From Sesamum alatum (taxonomy: Eukaryota; Streptophyta; Magnoliopsida; Lamiales; Pedaliaceae): 64,000 nt of DNA. The stretch covers positions 25,262,046 to 25,326,045 of the forward strand of contig JACGWO010000007.1 of the NCBI GenBank assembly GCA_034509735.1. Direction: 5' to 3'. Shown one piece after another: positions 1-11,304 of the stretch (the first letter of the stretch is position 1; each line of letters starts with the position of its first letter). The notes under the pieces were generated by a model. The model saw only the letters and a program-made list of their open reading frames with translations. It ran no database searches and had not been told where the DNA came from. Both the position numbers and the translations under genes were made by a program.

Positions 1-1
1 G

Positions 2-1923
2 GGTTGCCCTGCATATGTCAAGAGATTAGTGGGAGATAAACTGGACTCGAGGTCTAGTTTATGTAGGTTCATCGGCTATTCAAAAGAAACTGCGGGGTAT
101 TATTTCTATGATCCCTCCGAGCAAAAGATTTTTGTCTCGCGAAATACAGTGTTCTTGGAAAAAGGTTTTCCATCAGATAGTCGACGCGATGAAGTGCTCC
201 TTGAGGAATCAAGTGAGGCACCCCAAGAGGCGGCAGTGACATCTGAGCCAGAAGTTCCCACTGATATTATTCCAGTCCTCCGTAGGTCGGCCAGAGTATC
301 CCATGCACCTGATAGGTATGGATTTCTGGGCCTGATCGGTCAGTTGGATAATGATCCGAAGACGTACGGAGAAGCGATGTCGGAAATTGATTCGGACAAG
401 TGGCTTGAGGCCATGAAATCCGAGATGGACTCGATGGGTACAAACAAGGTTTGGATCCTAGTAGATCCACCCAAAGGGGTTAAACCCGTAGGGTATAAAT
501 GGGTCTACAAACGTAAGCTTGGAGCTGACGGGGAGGTTACAACCTTCAAAGCCAGGCTTGTGGCGAAAGGTTACACTCAACGACCCGGGGTCGATTTTGA
601 GGAAACCTACTCGCCCGTAACAATGGCCAAGTCCATTCGGATACTGCTTGCCATAGCAGCATGGTATGAATATGAAATATGGCAGATGGATGTGAAAACG
701 GCTTTCCTCAACGGTTTCGTAGAGGAAGAGATCAATATGGATCAGCCGGAAGGTTTCACAACTGTTGGAGAAGAGCAGAAGGTCTGCCGTCTCCAAAGGT
801 CCATCTATGGCCTCAAACAAGCTTCCCGAAGCTGGAACATACGTTTTGATGAAGTCATACGGGGATATGATTTCATCAAGAACGAGTCCGATCCTTGTGT
901 ATACAAGAAGATCAGTGGGAACTCAGTTGCGTTTCTGGTGCTTTACGTGGATGACATCTTGCTCATTGGGAATGATGCTAAGATGTTGGGTACCACTAAA
1001 GCTTGGTTGTCAACGCAATTCTCCATGAAGGATATGGGCGAGGCATCCTACATCCTTGGTATCAAGATATACAGGGATAGATCTAAAAGGATGTTAGGGA
1101 TGGTCCAGTCCTCGTACATTGAGAAAGTCTTGAAGAGATTCAAGATGGAGAACTCAAAAACGAGGATTCCTTCCTATGAGGCATGGAATTAAGTTATCCA
1201 AGAAGCAGTCTCCTAAGACTGATGAGAAGCTTAAAAGGATGTTGGACATCCCCTATGCTTCAGCCGTAGGCAGCATACAGTATGTTGTTCAGTGCAGTAG
1301 ACCTGATGTGGCTTTCGCTTTGAGTGTAACAAGTCGATATCAGTCGTGTGCCCAGGAGGCACGCTAGAGTGCAGTCAAGACTATCCTGAAGTACCTGAAA
1401 AGGACTAAGGACATGTTCTTGATCTACGGCGGTGGAGAGTTGATATTGGAAGGCTATAGCGACGCTAGCTTACAGTCGGATGACGATGATGCCAAGTCTC
1501 AGTTTGGTTTTGTATTTAGACTAAATGGTGGCGTGGTTACTTGGAAGGGTTCCAAGTAAGCTACCACGGCGCACTCCACCATAGAGTTTTGAATACATAG
1601 CGGCTTTGGAAGCTGCTAAGGAGTGGTTTGGTTGATGAGCTACATCTAAGGGTTCGATGTAGTACCTAGCATTGCTAAGCCTGTAATTATCTTTTATGAT
1701 AACAACGGGGCGATAGCGCTAGCGAAGGAACCGAGATCTCATCACAATCCAAGCATATTCTTAGACGCTACCATCTACTTAGAGAGATAGCAGGAGTGAC
1801 GTTCGGTTGGACCGAGTCAGCTCCGCAGAAAACATAGCAGATCCACTTGCTAAGCCCATGTCGCAAGTTGCCCATACTCACCATCTGAATAAGAGGTTTG
1901 AGGCCAATGGGTGATTGGCTTTA
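2..1923 (+). pseudogene. copia A pol: integrase tail, reverse transcriptase, RNase H (broken)
   Basis: The frame is open from the window edge to a stop at 1192. It covers the integrase C-terminal region (GCPAYVKRLVGDKL at the start), a linker, then the RT core with KWVYKRKLG, QMDVKTAFLNG and the catalytic LYVDDILLIGND near 937-972. RT copies the element RNA into DNA in cytoplasmic particles. An extra A in the A-run near 1157 (five, against four in element E) shifts the frame; coding then continues from 1176 in another frame to a stop at 1367 that replaces a conserved tryptophan codon. RNase H remnants (ADSTTE-like region, the DNNGAIALAKEPRSHH block near 1700, the terminal MSQ block near 1860) follow with further frameshifts. 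The order matches the TNT1-94-like copia class. This copy cannot make a functional polyprotein. Confidence 0.9.
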
Positions 1924-1938
1924 GGTCAAGTGGGAGAT

Positions 1939-4165
1939 TGTTAGAATAGGTGACCAGAAAGCCAATAGGTTTGACGATTTGTAACCTATTATACAACTCG
2001 ATGTGAATGTAATATTATTATGTGATGAATAAGATGAGTGTTCGTCACCAATGGTACCTTCTTTGTTGCGCTCATCTTACATTTGTTAAACCGGTGTTTA
2101 ACTTATATCGCAACAAAGCCCACAGACCATGGATAACAACTCGTGCAGTTGGGCCACGTATTGGATGGTGGTCATGAAACCAACTGATTAAGAGTTGGGT
2201 CTGAAACGTTCCAAGTTGAGGACCTCGAGACAGGGCATCGAGAGTCCTATTGAGACTTGCGTCAAGAGTCGTGTTCATTGGATGAGTGCCGTGCTTCATC
2301 GGCGACAGGCGTGGGACGCCTACACGATCTTGATGGGTTGGTCGACTGGGGTCGAGCCGACTGGACTGACTCGCGGGGATCATCATATGGAAGCCTTGGA
2401 GGCTTGGTCGGTATGATTGGTTTTCCCCGGTTCCGATAGTACGGGAGTAATCCTCAGACTTGAGGAATCATGGCAGTCGCGTGCACAGGATGGCTGTATC
2501 TTGGATCTGGCGAGAGGTAATCATTCTGTAAGATGATTATCATAAGCCTTGTCCAGTGCAGTCGGAATGTGTAGCGAGGACGGTAGCTTCCAAGAAGAGG
2601 ATCCGTCCCCTATCAGTATGTGACAGAGGTATCTCCTATGCACTCGGATACACGTTCATGCTGTTTGAAGCTGTGGCCACAGTGGTTGGTCGAACAGGGA
2701 ATGGTTTCCTATGTCGACGCAATGAAGCATACGTGGTCTCGAGTATTAAGCATAGATGCCTAGTCAAAGATGGGAACCGACGGCCAATTCCATACCCTAG
2801 ACTAAGGCCGGGAGACAGTAGACGGAAGGATCGTACCCGTACGGAATCGGCGCCTAAATGTTCACGCCAATTCACCTAGTCTCTAGTGCCATGGACCGTT
2901 GCTAGACGGCCACCCATGGTAACGGGCCCTTGAGGGACACGGGCCCAAGTCTAGCTGAGGGTGAACCTAAAGGGTCACACACGAATCACCGAGGAGGTTG
3001 AGAGATCGACTTGGAGTTAATCTTGAAGGATAAATAAGTAATTGGATTACTTAAGGGAAAGTCCATTGGATGGACGGGTCGATATTGTATCGGGCTTTCA
3101 TTTAATCAGTAAATTGGATTTTCGATTAAATATGGAAAGTTGAAACGTTGAGACGTTGGAACTTTTAATTGGATTAAAAGATCAACGGGAATAATTTAAA
3201 TGGACATTAAATTGGATTTAATGTTAGGTCTGTCGTAATTGGATTACGATAAAACCCGGTCCGTTAAATTATACCCGAGAGGAGAAATAATTCCTATTTT
3301 GGAATAGGAAGAAGTTGGACTTCTTCCCTTAATTAAATATGGCCGACATGCTCCCTTGGAGGAAGCAAAATCAACCATGTTTCATGCTAGGTAGCATGTT
3401 GACTTATCTCTTTTGGAAAGAGACAAATCAACTCCAATCAAGCTCTTCCCTTTTGGTATGATTTGATCATACCATAAATTTTGGTAGGCTTGATTAAAGA
3501 ATTGATGGTGATTGATTGGAATGAATCTAGACATCCTTGGATGAACCTAGACACATTCCAAAAATCACATTAATTATGTATATATATGAGAATATACAAC
3601 ACCAAGCATAAGTGATTCATTATTCATCTTTTTCTAGGAAAAAGAGAAGACAAAAATCCTCTCCTCTCTCTCAAACTCTCGGCCTCTCTCCCTCTCTTAC
3701 ACTTGTGTTCTTCACTTGATTTTGAATCAAGAAGAAGAACAAAGTAAGTTTAAGAGTGCACTAATTCATAGTGTTCTTCTCTTAAACCAATTCCTTCTTA
3801 AACCTGTTCTTTTCTAGCAAGAAGAACGTGTGTTTCTTCCGGTGTGGTGTGGATCACCTTTGGAGAGTCCATACGTTTGGATTTCGTGAGCATTCCGGAG
3901 AATGAACAATGCAAGTAGCCGGGAGCATACGCTAAATAATCAAAGGTAACGGTTTATTACGCTTTGATTGATTTAATATACATCTATGCCCTATGTGTTT
4001 AAATATATGTTTCTAATATTTACACATCCTACATCGAACGCCCGGTTGAGCACCGAAGGGTACACCCTTTGGGATTCGCGTATTTTGAATTTGATTTAAA
4101 TTTACGCACAATTTCTCGCTTTCTCGCTTCCGCTCGCGCTCCCGGGCGGATCCGCTTGTCCTTCA
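1939..4165 (+). repeat. 3' LTR of copia A (2,227 bp)
   Basis: The LTR starts TGTTAGAATAGG directly after a polypurine tract (AAGTGGGAGAT, 1928-1938) and ends CTTGTCCTTCA at 4165. The end is fixed by comparison with 38875 and 46219, where the same bases are followed by a tRNA-Met-type primer site. The length is very large for copia. It contains the block shared with family 2 (about 2870-2990), an AT-rich stretch with TATATATA near 3580 that could serve as the core promoter, and pyrimidine-rich sequence around 3660-3720. Open frames inside (for example 2556-2879) recur in other family 1 LTRs. Confidence 0.93.
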
Positions 4166-5557
4166 GTCCCCTACCTCTAGGTTCTTTGAGTCTATCAACC
4201 TTTTTATCCTATGTTGGGATATGTGACCTAGCCTAGCGTGCCACAATTGTGCATTCCCGTTACTATCTAATTTATGTTTGTGTTGAGTGTTAAGAACGAA
4301 GTTCGTTTATTGTAAGATATAGAGCCCGTTATTTAATGTACCAAGTAGATGAGCAATTCCACACCTCATCAAATAAAAGCAATTTTTATTGATTCTAAAC
4401 TCATAACCACTATTGTCCAACAATGGAATGGAAATGATGTTTTTAATCATACTAGGTACAAAATAAACTTGCTCTAATTCTATGCTAATACTATCACTAA
4501 TCACTAGAGTGGCGGATCCTACTGCTTCTGCCGAGATGGCCTTGCCATTCCCAAGCTTCAGGATTATGTCCCCGCTACCCAGTTTTCTGCTTCTATTCAG
4601 CACCTGCAAGTCATTGCAAATGTGAGCTCCACAGCCGGTATCTAATACCCAAGAGGCAGAATTAGTGACCATATTAACCTCAATCAAAAAAATACCTTGG
4701 TTCGAGAAGAGTTTGGGGCACTCTCTCTTCCAATGCCCTTTCTCACGGCAGTTGATATATATGTCATATGCCTTTGACTGTCGCTTAGAGACAACCTTTC
4801 CCTTTCCTTTGCCTTTCCCCTCTTTGGCAATGGGAACACTCTTAGTGTTCGTAGCTGCTTTGACGGCCTTTCCCTTCCCTTTCTTCTTTTTCCAACGTCC
4901 AGCACCTTTGCCTTTCGTCTTCAAAGTCGAAGCACCTCCAAACAATACCGAAGGCGTGGACTTCTTAGTCGTTGCCTCGTATTACACCAACATATTGATC
5001 AACTCATGAATGCCCTTCTCAAGTGCGTTCATGTTATAGTTGACGATAAATTGGTCGAAGGAGGGTGGGAATGACTGAAGGATCACATCTATGTATGTTT
5101 CATTATCGAGACCTGCCTATAGGTCCTCGAGCTTTTCCACCAGGGTAAGCATTTTAACCCCGTGCTCTTGTACAGAGGATCCTTCTGTCATTTTGGTTCC
5201 AAAGAACGCCTTGGGTGCGACATACCTAGTATGCCAGTCCGGGACTGCATAGCAATCCTTAAGGCGAGCCATAATGGAAGGGACATCATCTAGCCTTTCA
5301 TATTGCTTCTGAATCTCATTCGTCATCGAAGCAAGTATGACGCTACGGACCTTCCGGTTATCCTTATGTCAAGTCTCGAACGTCTCACGTTCTTCCGGCG
5401 TGGATCCTTTCGGTAAGGTCCTAGGGAGAGGCTTGTCCATGACGTAGCCTTGGTTCTCATAATCCAAGACTATCCTGAGATTACGCAACCAGTCGTTGTA
5501 ATTGGTTCCATTAAATTTGTTTGTTTCAAGAATGGTTGAAAGTGGGTTCTTAGACAT
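4166..5557 (-). pseudogene. copia B gag, zinc knuckle, protease and integrase start (broken)
   Basis: The start ATG at 5557 begins MSKNPLSTILETNKFNG, the same start as in G and F. Gag (capsid, packaging element RNA) is broken by stops near 5369 and 5115. From 4945 to 4307 one frame contains a lysine/glycine-rich basic tract, a CCHC zinc knuckle with one altered cysteine spacing residue (INCREKGHWKREC), and the aspartic protease site DTGCGAH, and it ends at a stop near 4307. The remaining bases to 4166 match the GAG-pre-integrase start (WHARLGH-like region). The frame ends at the insertion site of A. There is no continuous polyprotein, so this copy is inactive. Confidence 0.88.
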
Positions 5558-7476
5558 TTTAAATCTACATTTAAAACAGAGTTCGCGATCAGCAGAATAT
5601 AAAAAACGGTGGTTTGATAAAAATTAAATGCATGGTCTTTCGTCATTTAATGCTCCCACTATTTATACGAAAACACGGTACTCTCAAACGTAATTTTTGG
5701 GGAAACCCTTTCCTAGTGGGCTTGGGATCCACAGCGATCCTTTCCATACCCCGCTTTTACGATTCGCATGGAAAAGATCTTGTGGGAGGTATACCATACC
5801 ATTCTCATTCCATGAAATTCCCAAGATTATTGCCTCACCTTTTCACATGATCCCGAGGACTCCAAGCGAATCATGTTAATCGGGCGTTAGACCCAACCCA
5901 ATCGACCGAGCCACAGACCTACTGCTACCCCCACGACTCGTGAGACAGGTAACAGCGGTCTGTTTTTCGTTCATGACATAGTGCAGCTTCTTTTAAGTAC
6001 AATAATGTGCCACGACTCGTGAGCCCACGCTATTGACCTAAATCATCCATAATGTGTAAAATAAATGCATCCACAGCAGTTATATGATAAATAAAAACGC
6101 CATTCATCCATCATAATAACCACATGCAAAATTAAAGCCTAGCACGCCCCTGTTGGATGATCACGAGCCCGAATCCTATGCGATCCACTGAGCCCGCAGT
6201 GGATCTATGGTCAATCTAGGGTTGGCCCTATACTATTACATTAATAGTAACCCAATCATCATTCTGATAGGCCTTGGTCTCTTTTCTCTTTCTTCTCTTC
6301 ATGGAAACGCCTTGGAACCTCCAGTTTGGGCTCTCCATGTGGACCTTCCTTCTTCTCCATCAATTACATAAAAATTAAAACCTCACTCGTATTCTACTCT
6401 CATTACATATTAAAAATAGAAACCCCAGCGAAAACCTGGAGGGAGTACATAATAAGGGAGATAGAATGCCTTATTATTCCAAGGCAACTAGAAAGAGAGA
6501 AGGAGAAAGCAGTAAAAGAGGCACACAGGCCCAACAGGAAATTAAACCATACATTCTGTCTAGGGCTCCTGATCATCCTTTTTTCCATCCAACACACATA
6601 AACATATGATCCAATCACACAATTACCATATACCAACATTCATGATAACCAATCATAAGTATTCAAAATAAATAAGTAAGTGCGTAGCGTGTGTACATTT
6701 TCCATAATCGATGGTAATAATATTCTCATTTTAGGAAAATCAATCCTCATTATTTCTAAGTAAAATATCCCCGGAATTCCAAATCCAATATATTTTACCT
6801 CCCAAAATAATATCTTAGAATATTAGGAAAAATTGAACAAAAAACAAATTTTCAGAATTAATTAAAATTAAAACTGAAAAATAAATAAAAAATAATAAAG
6901 AAATGATAATAGGGTTAAAACCCTAGCAGCACTGGCAGCCGGCCACCGCCACCGGCAGCAGCCTGCCGGTGGTGCACGCGGGGCAGCAGCCCCAGCCTGC
7001 CGCCCCTGCGCGCGCAGGCCCCTGCCTGCGTGCGCGCGCGCCTGGTCGGCAGCAGGTTGCGCGGCCTGGCGTTCCGGCAGGCTGTCGCGTGCACAGGCTC
7101 CCATGCCTCGCGCGCGCGCTGGCCTGCTGGTCGCCAGCCGCGCATCTGCCCTGTGCAGTGCGCGCGCGCACGCGCAGTAGGCGCGCTCGCCGGGCGCGCG
7201 CGCGCAGACACCACCGTTTGCGTGCGCGCGCGCCTACCGGCGCCGCCCAGTGCCCGCGCGCGCGCGCGGACTCTCCAACGCGCATCAGCTCGCGCGCGCG
7301 CGCTCCCGCGCAGACACCCTCGTCTGCGTGCGCGGGCGCTTGCCTGCAAACATCCTGGCCGCGCGTCCGAGCGCGCAGACGTCCGGCACGCTAGCCTGGC
7401 GGGCACGCGCGTGCTCCCCTGCCCGTTTGGCGCGCGCCCGGCCAGTGGCCTGCCTGAGGCCCAGCCGCGCGTCCGT
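5558..7476 (-). other. 5' leader of copia B
   Basis: This long untranslated leader lies between the LTR and gag. It carries two copies of the 11-bp odd palindrome CACGAGTCGTG (5932-5942 and 6011-6021), which recur at the same place in E, F, G and I. It also has GGATGATCACGAGCC-type arms (6157-6171 and a degraded partner near 6565-6579) and a CG-rich block next to the LTR. The PBS is absent: sequence passes from the CG-rich block straight into LTR sequence near 7476. Confidence 0.75.
6925..7476 (-). repeat. CG-rich low-complexity block in leader of B
   Basis: About 550 bp with runs of alternating C and G (CGCGCGCG) and many GCGCGCGC/TGCGCGCG units, embedded in AT-rich sequence. Several overlapping open frames on both strands are rich in Arg, Ala and Pro and arise simply from the scarcity of AT. 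Shortened or diverged versions sit at the same leader position in F (32540-32940), E (21225-21500), G (26006-26085) and I. Confidence 0.8.
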
Positions 7477-9403
7477 GGAAGCGTGGTATAAAATTAAAAT
7501 ACGAAATTTAAACATGCTTTAACGAAAATTAAAGAACACGTTCAAGGGGTGTGCCCTTGAACTTTCCCGGGTGTTTGGTGTATCTCATGAATTAAATACA
7601 TACAAACAATCATGGAGGCCATAGGGATTAAAATTAAAAGGGGCGAAAACGTAAACCGAGACCTACCCGTTGTCGTTTCCGTCTTCAACGGCTACTCGCG
7701 TTGTTCCCCGTTTTGCACCAAGACCTCGTTCTAGAGATCCTCCAAATCGTGACACACGATCCACCCACGTATCTTGCACGTCGTGCTAGCAACGAACAAG
7801 TATAATTTTTATAGAGGATGAATTAATAACACGTTATTGATTAACGGTATTAATTCTCCTAAGTTCTAATGTTCCAAGAACAAGAGAACAAGAAAAAATA
7901 TTTTCTTGGGAGAGTGAGAGGGGGCGGATGAGAGGGAGAGGAGAGAGCTCGAGTAGTGTGTGTGTGTGTTGGAATTTCAAGATTCATCAATCATTGAATT
8001 GTAGAAGGCTAGCGGTTTATATAGAGGAGGAGTTTAATCCTCTTTAAACTCCAAATCTAAGAGGCCTATTTTGACTAGGATTTTGACCTAGTCAAAGTCC
8101 TAGTCAAAGTAGTATTTGACCTAGTCAAATCAATCCTAGCCATCCATCTCTCCTTTCCATCTCAACCGTTAATTTAATTTAATGGAATATTTAAAACCTA
8201 TTTAAATATTTCAAAAGGCAAAATAAATATAAATATTTATTCTAAGCCCATTAAATTAATTCCCTCAATAAATCTAATTTATTAATTTAATTCCTTTTAT
8301 CAAATAGAAGGAATTGATACTCCAAGAAAATAGAGGACCCGATTAAATCAAATTTAATCATTCCTTTTTCTCCAATATTTAATACTAAATTTGTGTGTGG
8401 ATAGTGTGTGACTCTTTAGGTTCACCTTTCAGCTAGACTTGGTCGGATTCCTAGAATCCGTCTGTTACCATGGGTGGCCATCTAGCAACGGTCCATGGCA
8501 CTAGAGACTAGGTGAAATGTTCGGGGATGAACTTTTAGGCTCTAACAATACACTTGTCCTTCTGTCTACGGTCTTACCACTTAGGGTCTAGGGAACGAAA
8601 GATGCAGGTACCCATTCTGGACCTAAGTGTCGGTCTGTCCTTACTAAACGCCGCAAGGGAAACCTTCCCTTCTGTTCAGTTACTGTGGCCACAGATTTTA
8701 GGAACAAGACACAGAGCATACGTGAGACTCAACTGTCAATGCCTTTTGACAGGAGACAGATCCTTTCTTGGAAACTACTGTCACTTTGTACACCAGAGCT
8801 GCACTAGACATGACTTATGACTACTCAAGTGCTTCTTGGCAATCTCTCACCATATCTAAGATACAGACCTGATATACAGGTAAACTCAGCAGTTCCTCAA
8901 GTCAAAGGAATTGGCCTGTACCGTTGGAACCGGGAATACACGTCATACCTTGCTGACCCTACTCAAGATCCTCCGTAAGACGGTTCCCGCGAGTCACCTC
9001 AGTCAGCTGCTCCCCAGCAGGCTAACCCACTAACACTGCTTAGACGACCTTCGTCACCCGTCGATCAAATACGACAGCAGATGCTTAGTGCAAGTCTCAA
9101 AGGGAATCCCGGTACCCATTTTCGAGATTCCTTGACTTGGAGTTTTCCGAACTGATTCGGGGGGACTGATTTCATGGACCTACCTCCAAGCGTAGTCCCA
9201 GTCCCCGAAATGGGCTTTCAGTCAGTGGGCTTTGTTTGCGTAGTGAACAGATAGATAAAGCAGTAAAGTGAACGCAAACAAAGTAATGCCAGAATGAATT
9301 TCACTTCTTTATTCATTAATAGTTTTATCAAAACACTGAAATTGTCTAGACATAGGTTACATTTTGCCCGCCAAGATTGGCTACATGGTCACCTATTCTC
9401 ACA
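7477..9403 (-). repeat. 5' LTR of copia B (1,927 bp, last part deleted)
   Basis: The minus-strand LTR has its outer end at 9403 (TGTGAGAATAGGT, one change from the family TGTTAGAATAGGT). It carries a TATATAAA box on the minus strand (8016-8023), the block shared by both copia families (about 8410-8530), and tandem CTAGTCAAA motifs near 8070-8130. The inner end stops at the GGAAGCGTGGTATAAAA sequence, so about the last 60-100 bp and the PBS are missing compared with the LTR at 48040-50026. Confidence 0.88.
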
Positions 9404-10341
9404 CTCATTTTCTGGCACTTAAGCATCCCTACACAACTGTTCTATTGCAAGGATTTTCTTTGATCACATCTATAAATTACATGGGTTGCCAGTCAGCATT
9501 GTATCTGACAGAGATAAGGTTCTGGAAGGAGTTATTCAATTTGGCAGGGGTGTCTTTGGATATGTCTTCAGCATACCATCCACAGAGTGATGGTCAAACT
9601 GAGAGAGTGAATCGATGTCTTGAGAATTGCTTGAGGTGCATGTGTCACCAGCATCCCAAGAAGTGGGCACAGTGGATTACTCTTGCTGAGTTTTGGTTCA
9701 ACACCAATTTCCATAAAGGTTTAAAGGCCACTCCCTTCCAAGCTTTGTATGGATATCCCCCTCATCAATTGACTATAGGGCCTTACTTACAGAGTTACCA
9801 CTCTGAAGTGGAGGAACTGATGCAGGAAAGAGTCAAGGTTACTCAACTCTTGAAGGAGAATTTGCTTCAGGCCCAGCATAGAATGAAACTTTTTGCTGAT
9901 AAGAAGAGATCTAAAAGGGAATTTGAAGTGGCGGATGAAGTTTTTCTCAAACTACAACCTCACAAGCAAACTTCTATTGCACTGAGGAGGCAATTGAAGT
10001 TGTCTGTCAAGTATTTTAGGCCTTACAAAGTGTTGGAGAAGATAGGAAAGGTTGCATACAGACTAGCTCTTCCCCCTGATTCCAGAATACATCCTGTATT
10101 TCATGTGTCCCTGTTGAAGAAAAAAATAGGAGCCAAGTATTTCCCTTCTAAAGAGCTACCAGAATTTGCTGAGCAGGTGTACAAAGTGTATCCTATAGCT
10201 ATCTTAGCTAGGAGATTGGTGCCTAGAAATAATGTTGGTGTTGCTCAGATTTTGGTGCAATGGTCTCATGCTTCTCCTGAGCAAGCAACTTGGGAGGATT
10301 ACCACTCTATTGCTGCAAAATTCCCTGATTTTGATCCTTAG
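9404..10341 (+). pseudogene. gypsy integrase with chromodomain, 5'-truncated
   Basis: The frame is open to a stop at 10341. Any start codon before 9404 belongs to the LTR of copia B, so this is not a real start. Visible segments are HFLALKHPYT, the degenerate SDRDKIF region (YLTEIRFWKELF), and the strongly conserved SSAYHPQSDGQTERVNRCLE with its catalytic glutamate, then CMCHQHPKKWAQWITLAEFWFN-type sequence. The C-terminal part has RIHPVFHVSLLKK and a chromodomain-like ARRLVPRNN...ILVQWSHASPEQATWED, which in this family steers integration into chromatin. RT, RNase H and the first integrase catalytic residues lie beyond the copia insertion. The intact C-terminal frame suggests moderate age. 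Confidence 0.92.
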
Positions 10342-10370
10342 GGACAAGGAACTAAAAATGCAGGAGGGGT

Positions 10371-10902
10371 TGTCACGTTTTTAAAGGAAAACGCGACTTT
10401 AAAAGAAGACCGTCCGATGAGCAAAGAAGAGGAGAACCGTCCGATTCAGGGCAACTCTGATTTCAGTATAATTGGGGGCGAGAGCTCGAGAAGCGACGTC
10501 GTTTCTGATGGAATTAGGGCTAAATCCCTAATTCCAGTCACTAATTCAAATGGTGGCGTTTTGGAGGGAGAGGATGGGGCCGACCAGGGGACACGCGTCA
10601 GCTGAGAAGAAGGAAAAGCTGGACAAGCTGAGCCTGAGCTGGGGTTCGACTACTTTTGGCAGCAGCTGCACCAATGGCGAGCTGGGGTTCTTAGCTTTCA
10701 ATTAATGCTTCAGACATCTTTTGTAATTGCAAGTTTTGCTGAAACTAGGGTATATTGTATGGGCTGTATGCATTTTGAGGATTATCAATGAAAATTACAA
10801 GTTTCAGCTTCTCTCTCCTCTCTATTCTCTCTTCTCCTTACTCCCTCTTCTTCTCCTTCCCTTTCTCTCATTAAACTCAGTAATTTCATCAAGAACGTTA
10901 CA
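10371..10902 (+). repeat. 3' LTR of gypsy element (532 bp)
   Basis: It follows the purine tract GCAGGAGGGG, begins TGTCACG and ends GTTACA. It contains ATCAATGAAAATTACA followed by a CTCTCTCCTCTC pyrimidine tract, typical of the R-U5 part of plant chromovirus LTRs. The 5' LTR lies left of the window. Confidence 0.85.
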
Positions 10903-11304
10903 CTAAATCAAAGTCAAAGCAAAAAGGCACAAACTCACTTGGTGGTTGATGGCGCAGGAGAGGTGGTCGACTCGACAACGCGACAAAGAGAAGAGACTAG
11001 AGAGAGACGCGGGTTTCTTTCGACAAAGGAAAAGACGACGAGAGAGATTCTTTTGGGTTTAGAAGGGAAGGTCAAAACTGAAAGTTAAAAGGGGTTTTTT
11101 TCTTCTTCTATGTGCAGTCGGGTACCCGATTGGGTATATCGGGTTCAAATTGAATACCCAATACCCGACCCGATGTAGAATACGCAGGTAACGGGTTACC
11201 CGAACCCAACAAAAAAAACCAAATTATCCGACCCATCTAACCCAAACCCGATTGGGTTAGGTCGGGTCGGGTCGAGAAGAACCTGATCCGAATGCCCACC
11301 CCTT
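10903..11304 (-). mobile_element. hAT DNA transposon terminal fragment
   Basis: Read on the minus strand from 11304, it starts TAAGGGGTGGGCATTCGG, a typical plant hAT terminal inverted repeat. Many CGGGTCGGGT / TACCCGATTGGG-type subterminal repeats follow (11118-11275), then a GA-rich untranslated region. Such subterminal clusters bind hAT transposase. The transposase gene and the other end are not in the window, apparently displaced to the left by the gypsy insertion at 10902. Confidence 0.75.

Larger units (their letters stand above)
1..4165 (+). mobile_element. Ty1/copia retrotransposon A (family 1), 3' part
   Basis: This is the right half of a long-LTR copia element, starting inside the integrase C-terminus at the window edge and running through RT, RNase H and a full 3' LTR. 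The right end at 4165 abuts, without spacer, the minus-strand integrase of element B. The first bases after the LTR (GTCCC) continue B's own sequence, as expected if A was inserted into B. The 5' half of A and the other target-site copy lie left of the window. Confidence 0.93.
4166..9403 (-). mobile_element. Ty1/copia retrotransposon B (family 2), 5' part
   Basis: Read on the minus strand, the order is 5' LTR (9403 to 7477), leader (7476 to 5558), gag from 5557, zinc knuckle, protease, and the start of integrase, which is cut at 4166 by element A. The outer end abuts gypsy integrase sequence at 9404, so B was inserted into the gypsy element; CTCAT (9404-9408) is the expected right target-site copy. 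The remaining pol and 3' LTR lie left of the window. The PBS and the last part of the LTR are missing. Confidence 0.9.
9404..10902 (+). mobile_element. Ty3/gypsy chromovirus, 3' part
   Basis: The end of a gypsy-type polyprotein followed by a polypurine tract and a 3' LTR. It is truncated on the left by insertion of copia B. Integrase sequence plus a C-terminal chromodomain-like segment point to a chromovirus, probably a Reina-like lineage judging by the short LTR beginning TGTCACG. It lies directly against hAT terminal sequence at 10903, so it probably inserted into that DNA transposon. Confidence 0.9.

Noticed and set aside
6868..7522. Several overlapping Arg/Ala-rich open frames on both strands
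   Set aside because: The region is CG-rich low-complexity leader; stop codons are rare by composition, the frames overlap in many phases, and no motif is shared with known proteins.
8554..8820. 88-residue frame that also occurs, in complement, at 25007-25273
   Set aside because: It lies inside family 2 LTRs; similarity reflects LTR relatedness and not a protein gene.
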